Made by a program: the position numbers and the translations under genes
Part shown: piece after piece, positions 15,747-26,623 of the stretch
Numbering within the stretch: position 1 is the stretch's first letter
Layout: each line of letters opens with the position of its first letter
Notes under the pieces: model-generated
What the model was told of the DNA's origin: nothing
Seen by the model: only the letters and a program-made list of their open reading frames with translations
Database searches by the model: none
Assembly: GCF_040833975.1 (NCBI RefSeq)
Contig: NZ_CP162130.1
Coordinates: 2,812,001 to 2,876,000, forward strand
Length of the DNA: 64,000 bases
Direction: 5' to 3'
From: Leptospira sp. WS92.C1
Lineage (GTDB): Bacteria; Spirochaetota; Leptospiria; Leptospirales; Leptospiraceae

Positions 15747-16297
15747 CTTTTAAATTCCTTAATCCGCATAAAGCTGTTGGCTACGGTTTCATAAAAAAGA
15801 ATGTCTTTTTCAAAATCTTTTTCTCTGGACGCGCGACCTAAAATACCGAGAGCGAGACCGTATTTTTCCTCTTGGTAAAGCGCCTTTGCATACATTTTTT
15901 TACGAGTGGTAGATTCGTAATTTTTATCCAAGGATTCGGATTTCCGAAAATGAACGATGGCGTTCTCGGTATCGTTGATTCCAAGATACGCCCTGCCTAA
16001 ATAGTGATCCAGATGTTCGAACGCTTTCCCTTCTTTTGAACTCTGGATATCTTTGAGCACGATCGAGGCTTCTTGATACGATCCGATCTGTAGGAGCAGC
16101 TTTGCTTTGTCCATGAGTAAAGAGGAACGTTTTTTTTCGTCCAAATTAGGAACGGAGAGTTGAGAATCGATTCCCTGAATTTTAGCGCGAACCGCCGATT
16201 CTTGGGAAACTCCCGGATCTACGGATTTCTGTCCGCTTGAGCATGCGGAAAGAAGAAGAATGATCACCAGAGCCAATCTATGTTTATAAAAAGTCAT
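15650..16297 (-). CDS. TPR-containing lipoprotein
   Basis: 215 residues. The signal peptide ALVIILLLSACSSG ends in a canonical LSAC lipobox. The mature part consists of tetratricopeptide-like helical pairs: DKAKLLLQIGSYQEASIVL, LGRAYLGINDTENAIVHFRK, YAKALYQEEKYGLALGIL and VANSFMRIKEFKRCQMVLEE. TPR lipoproteins usually scaffold envelope complexes. It begins 5 nt after the rep stop and its 3' end overlaps the AsmA-like gene, so the four genes probably share a transcript. Confidence 0.8.
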   Translation of the reverse strand: MTFYKHRLALVIILLLSACSSGQKSVDPGVSQESAVRAKIQGIDSQLSVPNLDEKKRSSLLMDKAKLLLQIGSYQEASIVLKDIQSSKEGKAFEHLDHYLGRAYLGINDTENAIVHFRKSESLDKNYESTTRKKMYAKALYQEEKYGLALGILGRASREKDFEKDILFYETVANSFMRIKEFKRCQMVLEEGLQKFPESPVLKEIQEQLSQVLPR

Positions 16298-16302
16298 CGT
16301 TT

Positions 16303-18327
16303 CTAAGATCCTGTTTTCAATTTTTCCAGTTCGGCAAAGAAATTGTCTGTTTCCTGCTGTCTGGATTCCTCATTGGAAACCCAATCTAACGTCTCCGGAT
16401 CTATCTCGGATAGGAATCGGGAGGCCTGGGTAGCCATTTGTTCCCCAAATTTGCGTCGATTTGCGGCCCCTGTCAAGCATAAATGCTTTCTCGCCCGGGT
16501 GATCGCCACATAGAGCAATCGCCTTTCCTCGTCAACCGACGATTCCTCCGTCAGAACCCTAGAGTTAGGCAAAATTCCCTCTTCCATTCCCGCGACATAA
16601 ACCGAATCGAATTCCAAACCCTTGGATTGATGAATCGTGAGAAGCTGCACTCGATTATCCTCCTTATCTTCATCGGAAGGAGTCTCATCTTCCATAAGAA
16701 GATTCAGCCGGTTTATAAAATCAAAAAGGGTCGGTTTTTCGGGGGAATCGTGATTCTCCTCAAAATAGGAAATCATGTTTACGAGTTCGGAAAGATTGAA
16801 AGAGCGCGCCTTTGCGACCTTTTCGTCTTTTTCCTCCAGAAGAATTTCTTTTTCGATTCCGACATCTTGGATGAATTCCCGAAACGCAAAATACATCTTT
16901 GGTGCGGTCGAAAACTTCTTTTTGGTTTTTTCGATCAGGTTTACAAAATTGTAAACTTCGGATTGGATCTTTTTCTGAAGTCCGGGGATAAAGTCCGGAG
17001 ATTCGCAGACGCGAAATAAAATTTCGTATAACGATTCTCCCATTTGCCCGGCCTTTTCATGGATGAGAGAAATACTTCCGGGGCCGATTCCCCGTTTTGG
17101 ATAATTCAAAATTCGTAATAAAGACGCGTCGTCTCTTGTATTCGCGATCAATCGAATGTAGGAAATCATATCCCGGACTTCCTTTCGATCAAAAAAATTG
17201 TATCCGCCCACGAGTTTATAGGGAATGGATCTGCTTCTGAGCTCCTCTTCAAAAGGACGGGTCTGAAAATTGGTTCTAAAAAGAATCGCGATATGACTTC
17301 CGACCCGGGCTTCCTTAATCATCTCTTCGCGGATACAATCGATCACGTAAGAAGCTTCGTCCTTCTCATCCATTCTTTCGATATAGCGGATCTTTCTTCC
17401 TCCGGGAATCGAGGAGAAAAGTTCTTTGGATCTTCTGGAAAGATTGTTTTTGATCAGCGAATTGGCTCCCTGAATGATCACCGAAGTCGATCTGTAATTT
17501 TCCAAAAGACGCACAACGTTTGCTTCCGGAAAATCCTGTTCGAAGTTTAAGATCAAACTGAGATCCGAACCTCGAAATGCGTAGATGGATTGATCGTCGT
17601 CTCCCACCACGCAGAGATTCCGATTTTCTCCCATGAGGGATCGTAAAAATACGTATTGGGTTTGGTTCGTGTCTTGAAACTCGTCCACCATGAAGTATTG
17701 AAACTTTTTGTGATATTCTTCTCTAACTTCGGGAAATTCTTTTAGTAAAACTCCCGGAAGAAGAATCAAATCGTCGAAGTCCAAGGAGTTTTGTTCTTTG
17801 AGGGATTTTTGATAACTGTCAAAGATCAGATTTGCGATCTGATCCGATTCCACCAAGGAGGAATCCAGATATTCTCTATAACTCTGCCCCGAATTTTTGA
17901 TCCTTGAAATTTTTCCGAGGACTTCGGAGACCTTTGCTTTTTTGAGTTCGACTTTATTCGCAATCAATAATGTAGTTAAGAATCCTTCCTGATCATTTTG
18001 ATTCATCAGAAGAAACGGATGTTTGTAACCCAAAAGTCCGATATGTTTTTTGAGAATGTTCAAACCCAACGAGTGAAACGTCGAAAGAACAATTCCCTTG
18101 AGCTTCTGTCTCGGAATCATTTTCCGGACGCGCTCTTCCATTTCTCTCGCGCTCTTATTGGTAAAGGATAATGCCACGATTTTACCCGCAGAAATTCCCG
18201 CATTCTCGATCAAATGTACGATTCGGTTGGAGATCACACGGGTTTTGCCGGAACCGGCTCCGGCAAAAATCAGAATGGGACCGTCTACGTGGCGGACCGC
18301 TTTTTCCTGTTCAGGATTTAACTTCAT
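16303..18327 (-). CDS. rep: Rep-family ATP-dependent DNA helicase (UvrD superfamily)
   Basis: 674 residues, the length of E. coli Rep. Helicase motifs in order: MKLNPEQEKAVRH with Q motif, Walker A AGAGSGKTRVISN, SFTNKSAREMEERV, STFHSLGLNILKK (closer to Rep than to UvrD), DEFQDTNQTQY (motif II), VVGDDDQSIYAFRGS (III), LENYRS (IV), LTIHQSKGLEFDSV (V) and YVAITRARKHL (VI). It translocates 3'-5' on single-stranded DNA and probably removes obstacles at forks. It is the first gene of the minus-strand run. The 43-bp tandem array begins about 70 nt upstream of its start. Confidence 0.92.
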   Translation of the reverse strand: MKLNPEQEKAVRHVDGPILIFAGAGSGKTRVISNRIVHLIENAGISAGKIVALSFTNKSAREMEERVRKMIPRQKLKGIVLSTFHSLGLNILKKHIGLLGYKHPFLLMNQNDQEGFLTTLLIANKVELKKAKVSEVLGKISRIKNSGQSYREYLDSSLVESDQIANLIFDSYQKSLKEQNSLDFDDLILLPGVLLKEFPEVREEYHKKFQYFMVDEFQDTNQTQYVFLRSLMGENRNLCVVGDDDQSIYAFRGSDLSLILNFEQDFPEANVVRLLENYRSTSVIIQGANSLIKNNLSRRSKELFSSIPGGRKIRYIERMDEKDEASYVIDCIREEMIKEARVGSHIAILFRTNFQTRPFEEELRSRSIPYKLVGGYNFFDRKEVRDMISYIRLIANTRDDASLLRILNYPKRGIGPGSISLIHEKAGQMGESLYEILFRVCESPDFIPGLQKKIQSEVYNFVNLIEKTKKKFSTAPKMYFAFREFIQDVGIEKEILLEEKDEKVAKARSFNLSELVNMISYFEENHDSPEKPTLFDFINRLNLLMEDETPSDEDKEDNRVQLLTIHQSKGLEFDSVYVAGMEEGILPNSRVLTEESSVDEERRLLYVAITRARKHLCLTGAANRRKFGEQMATQASRFLSEIDPETLDWVSNEESRQQETDNFFAELEKLKTGS

Positions 18328-18397
18328 AAGACATGTGACATAATTGGGGCGAACACGATTCTGTCAATCCTGTACGACTTCGAATTTTTAAAACGAT

Positions 18398-18870
18398 CTT
18401 CGGAGTGGGAGTTCCCACATTGATTTCACGATGAAATTTTCTTCGGAGTGGGAGTTCCCACATTGATTTCACGATGAAATTTTCTTCGGAGTGGGAGTTC
18501 CTACATTGATTTTACGATGAAATTTTCTTCGGAGTGGGAGTTCCCACATTGATTTCACGATGAAATTTTCTTCGGAGTGGGAGTTCCCACATTGATTTCA
18601 CGATGAAATTTTCTTCGGAGTGGGAGTTCCCACATTGATTTCACGATGAAATTTTCTTCGGAGTGGGAGTTCCCACATTGATTTCACGATGAAATTTTCT
18701 TCGGAGTGGGAGTTCCCACATTGATTTCACGATGAAATTTTCTTCGGAGTGGGAGTTCCTACATTGATTTCACGATGAAATTTTCTTCGGAGTGGGAGTT
18801 CCCACATTGATTTCACGATGAAATTTTCTTCGGAGTGGGAGTTCCTACATTGATTTCACGATGAAATTTT
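18398..18870. repeat. 43-bp tandem repeat array, 11 copies
   Basis: Eleven head-to-tail units of exactly 43 bp start at 18398, 18441, 18484 and so on to 18828, followed by a 4-bp partial unit. Each unit carries CTTCGGAGTGGGAGTTCCCA near its start and CACGATGAAATTTT at its end. The GTGGGA-GT-TCCCAC core is a perfect 6-bp inverted repeat. Copies 3, 9 and 11 have TTCCTAC instead of TTCCCAC, and copy 3 has one more substitution; otherwise units look identical, pointing to recent expansion. Confidence 0.95.
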
Positions 18871-18922
18871 CTTCGAGGTGAACGCAAGTTGGGTATAACT
18901 CATGCGAAAGGGATTGTAGCGG

Positions 18923-18986
18923 TATCAACAAATTGAAATGACGAAAGAATTTCGCTTTTCGAAGGGTCCGTCAATTTGTTGATAGA
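18923..18986. mobile_element. Candidate 64-bp inverted-repeat mini-insertion
   Basis: TATCAACAAATTGA (18923-18936) and its exact complement TCAATTTGTTGATA (18971-18984) flank a 34-nt centre. AGCGG stands directly before (18918-18922) and after (18987-18991), like a 5-bp target duplication. Removing the element would join GCGAAAGGGATTGTAGCGG to AAAGCC. It is too short to encode anything; a plain stem-loop RNA is the alternative. Confidence 0.4.
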
Positions 18987-19350
18987 AGCGGAAAGCCTCT
19001 CTATTTCCTAAACTCGTTAGAGAAATTGAGAAGAACCAAAGACTAACTCAATCTCGCTCTCTATGGATCGCTCGATAATGCTCCGCTATTTTTGGTTCAT
19101 TTCGCTCCCTATGGGTCGCGAAATAGGTCGCGAAATAGGTCGCGAGCCAACCCACTCTGAAATTCGCGAGCGATTCGCCCCCGTTTTTAACCGACGAATT
19201 CACGCTTGATTGAATACCGAATTCTCTCTTGGAGAAAAAAATAGGTTCCAAAAAATTGGAGAGTACACATGAAACTCTTTCTGCCATCAGAAATTTTGTC
19301 GGAACTCCGACCCAAACATCGACCCTACCTTTCTATAAAAGGAAAATTCA

Positions 19351-21188
<1,838 letters not shown>

Positions 21189-21217
21189 GAGCCTTTACGC
21201 TCTAAGAGAGATAAAAA

Positions 21218-23743
21218 ATGGATGCACCTAATATACTCACTCAAACGGAAGCTTTAGAAAGAGCCGGACTTGTAAATCAGGTAAGTTATACGATTCGTCT
21301 GGAACTCAGCGCAGGCTCCTCCACCTATCAAGGAGAAACCAAAATTCTATTTTTCTATACGGGAAAAGGAAAGGGAAAACTCAAGATCGACTTCGTCACA
21401 AAAAAAATCGAAGTGTTTTTGTTAAACGGAAAAGAATTTTCCGATTATACAAAAACGGATTCTACTCTGGATCTTCCAAAAGATTTTCTCAAAGCCGGAA
21501 AGAATGAAATCCAAATCCGTTATATCAACGATTACAATCATACCGGATCGGGATTTCATCAGTTCAAGGATCCGTCCGACGGTTCGGAATATCTGCATAC
21601 GGACTTCGAACCCTTTGAGGCTCATAGAATGTTTCCGTGTTTTGATCAACCCGATTTGAAAGCGACTTACGAACTTTCTCTACTCGGTCCGAAAGAATGG
21701 AAATACGTTCACAACACACTGCCTTCCAAAGAAAAAACGAAGGATGAAAAGATCGAGATTCAGTTTCAAAAGACCGCGTTATTCTCCACTTATCTATTTG
21801 CGTTGATCGCGGGTCCTTACGAGGTTTGGGAGGACAAATATAAAAACATTCCGCTTCGAATCCTTTGCAGAAAATCTCTCGCGAAATATATGGACGCGGA
21901 GAATATCTTTGCAATCACAAAAGAATCGTTTTCATTCTTGGAATCGTATTTCGATCTTCCGTATCCGTACGGAAAATACGATCAGATCTTTGTTCCCGAA
22001 TTCAACATGGGAGCGATGGAGAATGTGGGGGCCGTCACTTTCTCGGAACATTATATCTTTCGAAGTCCGAGAATCTATTCCGAATATCTGGGAAGGGCCA
22101 ATACGATCTATCACGAAATGGTTCATATGTGGTTTGGAAATCTTGTCACCATGAAATGGTGGAACGATCTCTGGTTAAATGAAAGTTTTGCGGATTATCT
22201 TTCGTATTACGCAATGTCCCACGGAAAATTTTTTCCCGACGCTCTCGAACATTTTTATGTGCGGGAAGAATGGGCCTACAGAGAAGATCAGCTTTCCACG
22301 ACACATCCGATCGCGGGAACCGCAGAAAACACGTTAGACGCGATCAGTAACTTCGACGGGATTTCCTATTCCAAAGGAGCTTCGGTTCTGCGTCAGCTTA
22401 TGTATTATATCGGAGAAGATTCTTTTCAAAAGGCGATGCGCAAATACTTCCAAAAGTTCGCCAATTCAAACACGGTTCAAACCGACTTTTTGGATACCAT
22501 GTCCGAAACTTCCGGAATCGACATTCGAGGTTGGAGCAGGGAATGGCTCGATACGACCGGAGTGAATACACTTCTCCCGGAATGGCAAAAGGATCATCTT
22601 TTGATCCGCCAACTTCCCTCCGAAAAAAACGGATTGTATAGAACCCATGCTTTGGAAGTGACCATTTTTTCCTTAAAAGGAGACTCCTTCGAAATCGCTT
22701 GGAAGGATCGAGTGGTCGTTAAAGGGAAAGAAACCATTCTTCCATTTAAACGCAATCCATCCGCTTCCGAAATCGTCGTTTTGAACACGAACGATCACGC
22801 GTATGCAAAGACGTATCTGCCAAAAGATTCCATCGCGTTGCTAAAAACATCCTTAAACAAACTGAAGGATCGGTTTGCGAGAAGAATTCTCTGGAGTTCC
22901 CTGTGGCAGATGACGCGTGACGCCGAAATTTCTCCGAAAGTTTTTTTGGAACTTGTATTTACACAAGGTATTTTAGAAGAGGATCTTTCGGTAAGAAGCA
23001 GTCATATTCTTACAAAAGCATCCTCCATTGTGTCTAGCTATCTCAAAAAAGAAAATAGGCAGGAATGGTCCACAAAACTGAACGAACTTGCAAAAAAAGG
23101 TTTGCTCGATCCTTCGACAAAGGAAGAGGAAAAAATCGTTTGGTATCGAATTCTGGAGGGAACCTCGAGAACTAAAGACCAATTGGCCTATCTCAAAGAT
23201 CTTCTGGATTCGAAAACGGAAATTCCCGGAATCAAAATCGATCAAGAAAGAAGATGGAGTATTTTAACAAGGTTATCCGCTTTTGGAAACAAAGACGCGT
23301 TAGACCTCATTGCAAAGGAGGAACAATCGGACACGGCGGATCTCGGTGCCAAAAAAGCATACGGAGCCAAGATCGCATATCCAAATGCCGACTCAAAAGC
23401 GAACGCTTGGAAGGATTTCACCGATCCGAATCCAAAATACTCCACGGATATGCTCCGATACGGAATGAGAGGTTTTTACTGGGATCATCAAGAAGAAATT
23501 TTGAAACCCTACGAAGACAAATACTTTCAATCCGTGATTGAAATCTATCAAAACAGGGATTCTCATTTTTCATCCGCATTTGGGAATGTTTTATTTCCCG
23601 GTTTGGAACCGAATCAAGCTTTGGTGGATAAAACCAATCGTTTTCTAAAAGAGAAAACGGAAATCCCCGCTCTGCTCCAAAAGGACCTCAAACAACATAG
23701 GGACGACCTGGAACGGACCTTTAAGATTCTTTCCAAACAGTAG
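21218..23743 (+). CDS. pepN: M1-family aminopeptidase N
   Basis: 841 residues. It is a zinc metallopeptidase that removes N-terminal residues from peptides. The substrate-binding motif GAMEN is at residues 265-269. The zinc site is HEMVH (H299, E300, H303) with the third ligand E322 in LWLNES, exactly 18 residues on. The N-terminal beta domain, catalytic domain and C-terminal helical ERAP1-like domain are all present. There is no signal peptide, so it should be cytoplasmic. It follows the MFS gene by 29 nt. Confidence 0.9.
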   Translation: MDAPNILTQTEALERAGLVNQVSYTIRLELSAGSSTYQGETKILFFYTGKGKGKLKIDFVTKKIEVFLLNGKEFSDYTKTDSTLDLPKDFLKAGKNEIQIRYINDYNHTGSGFHQFKDPSDGSEYLHTDFEPFEAHRMFPCFDQPDLKATYELSLLGPKEWKYVHNTLPSKEKTKDEKIEIQFQKTALFSTYLFALIAGPYEVWEDKYKNIPLRILCRKSLAKYMDAENIFAITKESFSFLESYFDLPYPYGKYDQIFVPEFNMGAMENVGAVTFSEHYIFRSPRIYSEYLGRANTIYHEMVHMWFGNLVTMKWWNDLWLNESFADYLSYYAMSHGKFFPDALEHFYVREEWAYREDQLSTTHPIAGTAENTLDAISNFDGISYSKGASVLRQLMYYIGEDSFQKAMRKYFQKFANSNTVQTDFLDTMSETSGIDIRGWSREWLDTTGVNTLLPEWQKDHLLIRQLPSEKNGLYRTHALEVTIFSLKGDSFEIAWKDRVVVKGKETILPFKRNPSASEIVVLNTNDHAYAKTYLPKDSIALLKTSLNKLKDRFARRILWSSLWQMTRDAEISPKVFLELVFTQGILEEDLSVRSSHILTKASSIVSSYLKKENRQEWSTKLNELAKKGLLDPSTKEEEKIVWYRILEGTSRTKDQLAYLKDLLDSKTEIPGIKIDQERRWSILTRLSAFGNKDALDLIAKEEQSDTADLGAKKAYGAKIAYPNADSKANAWKDFTDPNPKYSTDMLRYGMRGFYWDHQEEILKPYEDKYFQSVIEIYQNRDSHFSSAFGNVLFPGLEPNQALVDKTNRFLKEKTEIPALLQKDLKQHRDDLERTFKILSKQ

Positions 23744-24023
23744 CAGTCGAAATTCGTATCGTCGGCGCGATCGGGATCGGCTTGTGCCCGGTGATCGATT
23801 TCGGAAGATTTCATTCCGCGATTCCTCGAAATCGGTTCCTTTCTTTTACGCGCCTCTTTCGTGCCCAATCCCCGTCGATCTCAGGATTTGATCGTTTCTA
23901 TCAGGAAAGCGCACTTTGAAAATTGCGCCAAAATCACATAAAAATCTAAATCTTTCTTCAAAAAAAATGGCGAAGGTGCCGCTCCATTTCGTAAAAATCA
24001 ATAGATACTTCCTAGGAGGAAAT

Positions 24024-25145
24024 GTGAATCCATACAACTTGAAAAAAAGCAGAAGCAAATATCGCTTTTCTTTGGCTCTGGTAACAGGCATTTTAATTCT
24101 TACTTCTCTTCAATGCGGAGGAGGAAAAAATCGCTCCGATAACAATCTAACTCTTCTCATGGCGCTATTGGGCGGCCCGGGTCTAAAAACAAGACTCGTA
24201 GATTCCAATTTTTCCGCGGGAATACAAGCCTCTTCGGCTTCTTCTTTGATCAACCCGCACTCCGGTCAATTGGTTTCGAATACTTTATTACAGGGAATTT
24301 TTTTCGGAGAATTGGAAATCGTGGCCTATGATTATCGTCCGGGACAATCCAACCAGGGCCAAGTTCATGCTGATGGTTTTTTTGGAGAAGATTGGAGCTA
24401 TTGGATGATCGCGCCAAACGGTTATACTCAAGCAAGATTCAACGTTCTTGAAGTCGGAAAACAGATCGATCCGGATTGGTATTCAGATAGATACACGCAA
24501 AAGATGCCAGCGAACTTTGAGATCGACGCGTTCGAAATCTTCATGTATAATGTCGGCGTTATTTATGATAACTCATTTTATGGACAACATGAGTTTCTTT
24601 TAGGCATCGAAGGTGGATCAAACGAAACAAATGTTCTTTATAAATATCCTCAGTGGAGTCAAATTCCGAAACACACTTCTAATCCAACATTCTCCGAGTC
24701 TGTATTCAGCCACAATTCGGCTAGCGTCCTCTTTGTTCGCAACGATATCGTGGTGACCCCGGTAAACGTAAACACGACCTATGATATTGTGGAAGGTGGC
24801 AAGGTAAAATATAGAATTGTGAATTCAAGCCGAGCCTTGACGGAGAAAGAAAGAAATTTCCTTCTTTCCCTCGTTCAACAAGGAACAACCAGAAGATATT
24901 ACGACAATCTGATTGTAGTTCCTTACGAAGGACCTTGGACGATCACACAAAGTGAAGAAAGCAACGAAGGGAAAAAAATCTACTCCGTGAACGATAAGGA
25001 AATTCTTGTAAAGTTCGATCTTTCCAACGCGATCGACACCGATCCTGCTAAAACGGACCTGAGCCTGAGCGAACCAAAAATTCATTTCGCTGCGGACGGA
25101 CAAGGTATTCCTCTCGGATTAAAACTCGAGATCGTTTCTAAATAA
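24024..25145 (+). CDS. Leptospiral lipoprotein, paralogue 1
   Basis: 373 residues from GTG 24024, which has AGGAGGA three nt upstream and aligns with the ATG of the second copy. The signal peptide SLALVTGILILTSLQC ends in an LQC lipobox, so it is probably a lipid-anchored envelope protein. No known domain is recognised. The first 90 and last 90 residues are nearly identical to the paralogue at 26624, while residues about 100-260 diverge, including short indels. FEIDAFEI and NVGVIYDNSFYG look like core strands of one shared domain. A terminator follows at 25171. Confidence 0.8.
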   Translation: MNPYNLKKSRSKYRFSLALVTGILILTSLQCGGGKNRSDNNLTLLMALLGGPGLKTRLVDSNFSAGIQASSASSLINPHSGQLVSNTLLQGIFFGELEIVAYDYRPGQSNQGQVHADGFFGEDWSYWMIAPNGYTQARFNVLEVGKQIDPDWYSDRYTQKMPANFEIDAFEIFMYNVGVIYDNSFYGQHEFLLGIEGGSNETNVLYKYPQWSQIPKHTSNPTFSESVFSHNSASVLFVRNDIVVTPVNVNTTYDIVEGGKVKYRIVNSSRALTEKERNFLLSLVQQGTTRRYYDNLIVVPYEGPWTITQSEESNEGKKIYSVNDKEILVKFDLSNAIDTDPAKTDLSLSEPKIHFAADGQGIPLGLKLEIVSK

Positions 25146-25170
25146 ACGTCAAACAAATTTCCTCGCTATA

Positions 25171-25198
25171 CCGAGTCGTCCATACGGCTCGGTTTTTT
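25171..25198. terminator. Hairpin terminator after lipoprotein paralogue 1
   Basis: CCGAGTCG-tccata-CGGCTCGG followed by TTTTTT. It lies between convergent genes, but the T-run is on the plus side. The identical structure follows paralogue 2. Confidence 0.85.
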
Positions 25199-25207
25199 CC
25201 CACTCTC

Positions 25208-25510
25208 TCACTTCTTAAAAGTCGTTTCCATTGCAGGAAGTCCGCATTGTTTACGTCTCCATTCCTCCAAACGTCCGTCCATAACCCTAAACCAAAGAGG
25301 AGGAACGAGCGCAATCAAAACCATCAACTCGTATCCATAAGGAAGCTGAGGACTTTCCTCAAAATGCCGCAACTCCGAATAACGTCTCCCCGCGTTTGCG
25401 TGATATCCTCGATTGTGCTCGATAAAAAAATGCATATAACAAATCGTTATCAAAATGAGTTTGGAATACCACTGTTCTATCTTTTTGTTTTTATGACCCA
25501 ATTCGTGCGC
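25208..25510 (-). pseudogene. alkB: Deleted and truncated alkB relic
   Basis: This matches the intact alkB at 27814-28923 but keeps only about 100 codons. The piece HELGHKNKKIEQWYSK through EHNRG is joined in frame to HANAGRRYS and the normal C terminus, so residues of about 155-305 are missing. The deletion endpoints coincide with an imperfect 12-bp direct repeat (CGTTTGCGTGAT / CGTTTACGTGAT) that is 450 bp apart in the intact copy. The N-terminal 117 codons are gone, replaced at 25511 by an unrelated gene fragment. It lost histidine boxes two (in part) and three (in part), so it cannot be active. Confidence 0.9.
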
Positions 25511-25639
25511 GAAAATCCGGAAGAACCGGATATCGCGGTCGTGCATATCTTTCGATTTGAAGAAGAGAAAATCGTAGAACTCTGGGATTTAGGACAATTC
25601 ATTGTTAAAGATTCTCCGAACAAAAACGGCTCCTTTTGA
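25511..25639 (+). pseudogene. 3' fragment of a SnoaL/NTF2-like gene
   Basis: The plus frame ENPEEPDIAVVHIFRFEEEK followed by IVELWDLGQ resembles the C-terminal end of SnoaL-like nuclear transport factor 2 family proteins. It begins abruptly at the junction with the alkB relic and has no start codon of its own; the open frame running back to 25247 is antisense alkB. The likely history is a rearrangement that fused two broken genes tail to head. Confidence 0.55.
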
Positions 25640-25683
25640 CGAGCCACTGTTTCTTAAATTCATCGTACAAAGGATAAAAAAGA

Positions 25684-26259
25684 ATGTCGAATCTCAAAAC
25701 CGTTTTGCAAAACGCTCGAGCCTGTACGATCTGCAAAGAAAATCTCCCTTTCGCACCAAATCCGATTCTTCGTGCAAATGTGAAAGCGAGGATTCTTCTT
25801 ATAGGACAAGCGCCAGGGCTTAAAGTAAATTCATCCGGAGTTCCTTGGCAAGACGTAAGCGGAGATCGATTACGTGAATGGATGGGTATAGATTCCGATA
25901 TGTTCTATAACGAAGAAAAGATAGCGATCATACCGATGGGATTCTGTTATCCGGGTAAGGGAAAATCCGGAGATCTTCCCCCTCGTCCCGAATGTGCGCC
26001 CGAATGGCATCCAAAACTGTTATCTTTACTTCCGAACATTCAATTGACCATACTGATCGGTCAATATGCTCAAGAAAGGTATCTCCAAACAAATCGCAAA
26101 GAAACGTTATCCGCAACCGTGCAGGCCTTCAAAAAATACAATCCGTATTTTCCAATCGTTCATCCTTCTCCTCGCAATCAAATATGGCTCAAGAAAAATC
26201 CTTGGTTCTTAAAAGAGCTCGTTCCTTACTTGCGGAAACAAGTCGCTCGAATTCTTTAA
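25684..26259 (+). CDS. Uracil-DNA glycosylase family protein
   Basis: 191 residues with AAAGGA upstream of ATG 25684. It shows the UDG-superfamily signature of a compact branch: CTICKENLPFAPNPI, LLIGQAPGLKVNSSGVPW, SGDRLREWMGI, IAIIPMGFCYPG, then PPRPECAPEWH and the late motif VHPSPRN. Two N-terminal cysteines (CTIC) are present, but I do not see the full four-cysteine Fe-S set. It may excise uracil or another damaged base from DNA. It stands alone between the two duplicated segments, so it separates them. Confidence 0.82.
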   Translation: MSNLKTVLQNARACTICKENLPFAPNPILRANVKARILLIGQAPGLKVNSSGVPWQDVSGDRLREWMGIDSDMFYNEEKIAIIPMGFCYPGKGKSGDLPPRPECAPEWHPKLLSLLPNIQLTILIGQYAQERYLQTNRKETLSATVQAFKKYNPYFPIVHPSPRNQIWLKKNPWFLKELVPYLRKQVARIL

Positions 26260-26623
26260 AGAATTATACGTAAACACCAATCATACGAGGTTGACGAGAA
26301 TCGACTCCGCTACGTCGATGTCCCGAAGACCAGATATAAATAAACCTAAGTCAACCGTGCTGGATGTTTATCTTTAACACTTCCGCCGTTCCGCGTTTCG
26401 ATTTCACACTGTCTCGATCTCAAAGGAAGCCAATCCAACATACCCTCAAAATTTTCAACTTCTTGCTTGAGCCATAACGTATTTCATTCCTCATACGTCA
26501 GTATTCTTTCCTAAAAACGAAGGGGGTTGTTTTTTTGAAAAAATACTCCTGATTCCAATCAAAAAAATGGCGGAGGTGCCGCTCCATTTCGTAAAAATCA
26601 ATAGATAATTTACAGGAGAAATT
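26260..26623. other. Gene-free leader before lipoprotein paralogue 2
   Basis: Nothing coding is seen. The last 60 nt (from 26561) are the duplicated leader also present at 23961. The remainder has no recognised repeat or palindrome. Confidence 0.6.

Larger units (their letters stand above)
18328..19350. other. 1-kb gene-free repeat region between rep and the NUDIX gene
   Basis: No credible gene on either strand. It contains the 43-bp tandem array, a small inverted-repeat insertion at 18923-18986, and around 19054-19150 a run of short GGTCGCGAAATA repeats (three copies 12 bp apart) with the 16-mer GCTCCCTATGGGTCGC at 19104-19119. Rep and NUDIX diverge from this region, so both promoters must lie in it. 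Confidence 0.8.
23961..25510. repeat. Segmental duplication, copy 1
   Basis: The segment from AAAAAAATGG at 23961 matches the one from 26561, at an offset of 2,600 bp. It covers a shared leader (GGTGCCGCTCCATTTCG), the lipoprotein gene, its terminator and the 3' end of a convergent alkB. Copy 1 lost 450 bp inside alkB and stops matching at 25510, where foreign sequence begins. Identity is very high at both ends of the lipoprotein gene and low in its middle. Confidence 0.9.

Noticed and set aside
18398..18870. CRISPR array
   Set aside because: Units are contiguous with no variable spacers and no cas genes are in the window. The 36-bp and 45-bp arrays fail for the same reason.
25247..25639. 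A 130-codon plus-strand gene
   Set aside because: Its first two thirds are antisense to the alkB relic. Only the last 43 codons look like a real protein end, listed as a gene fragment.
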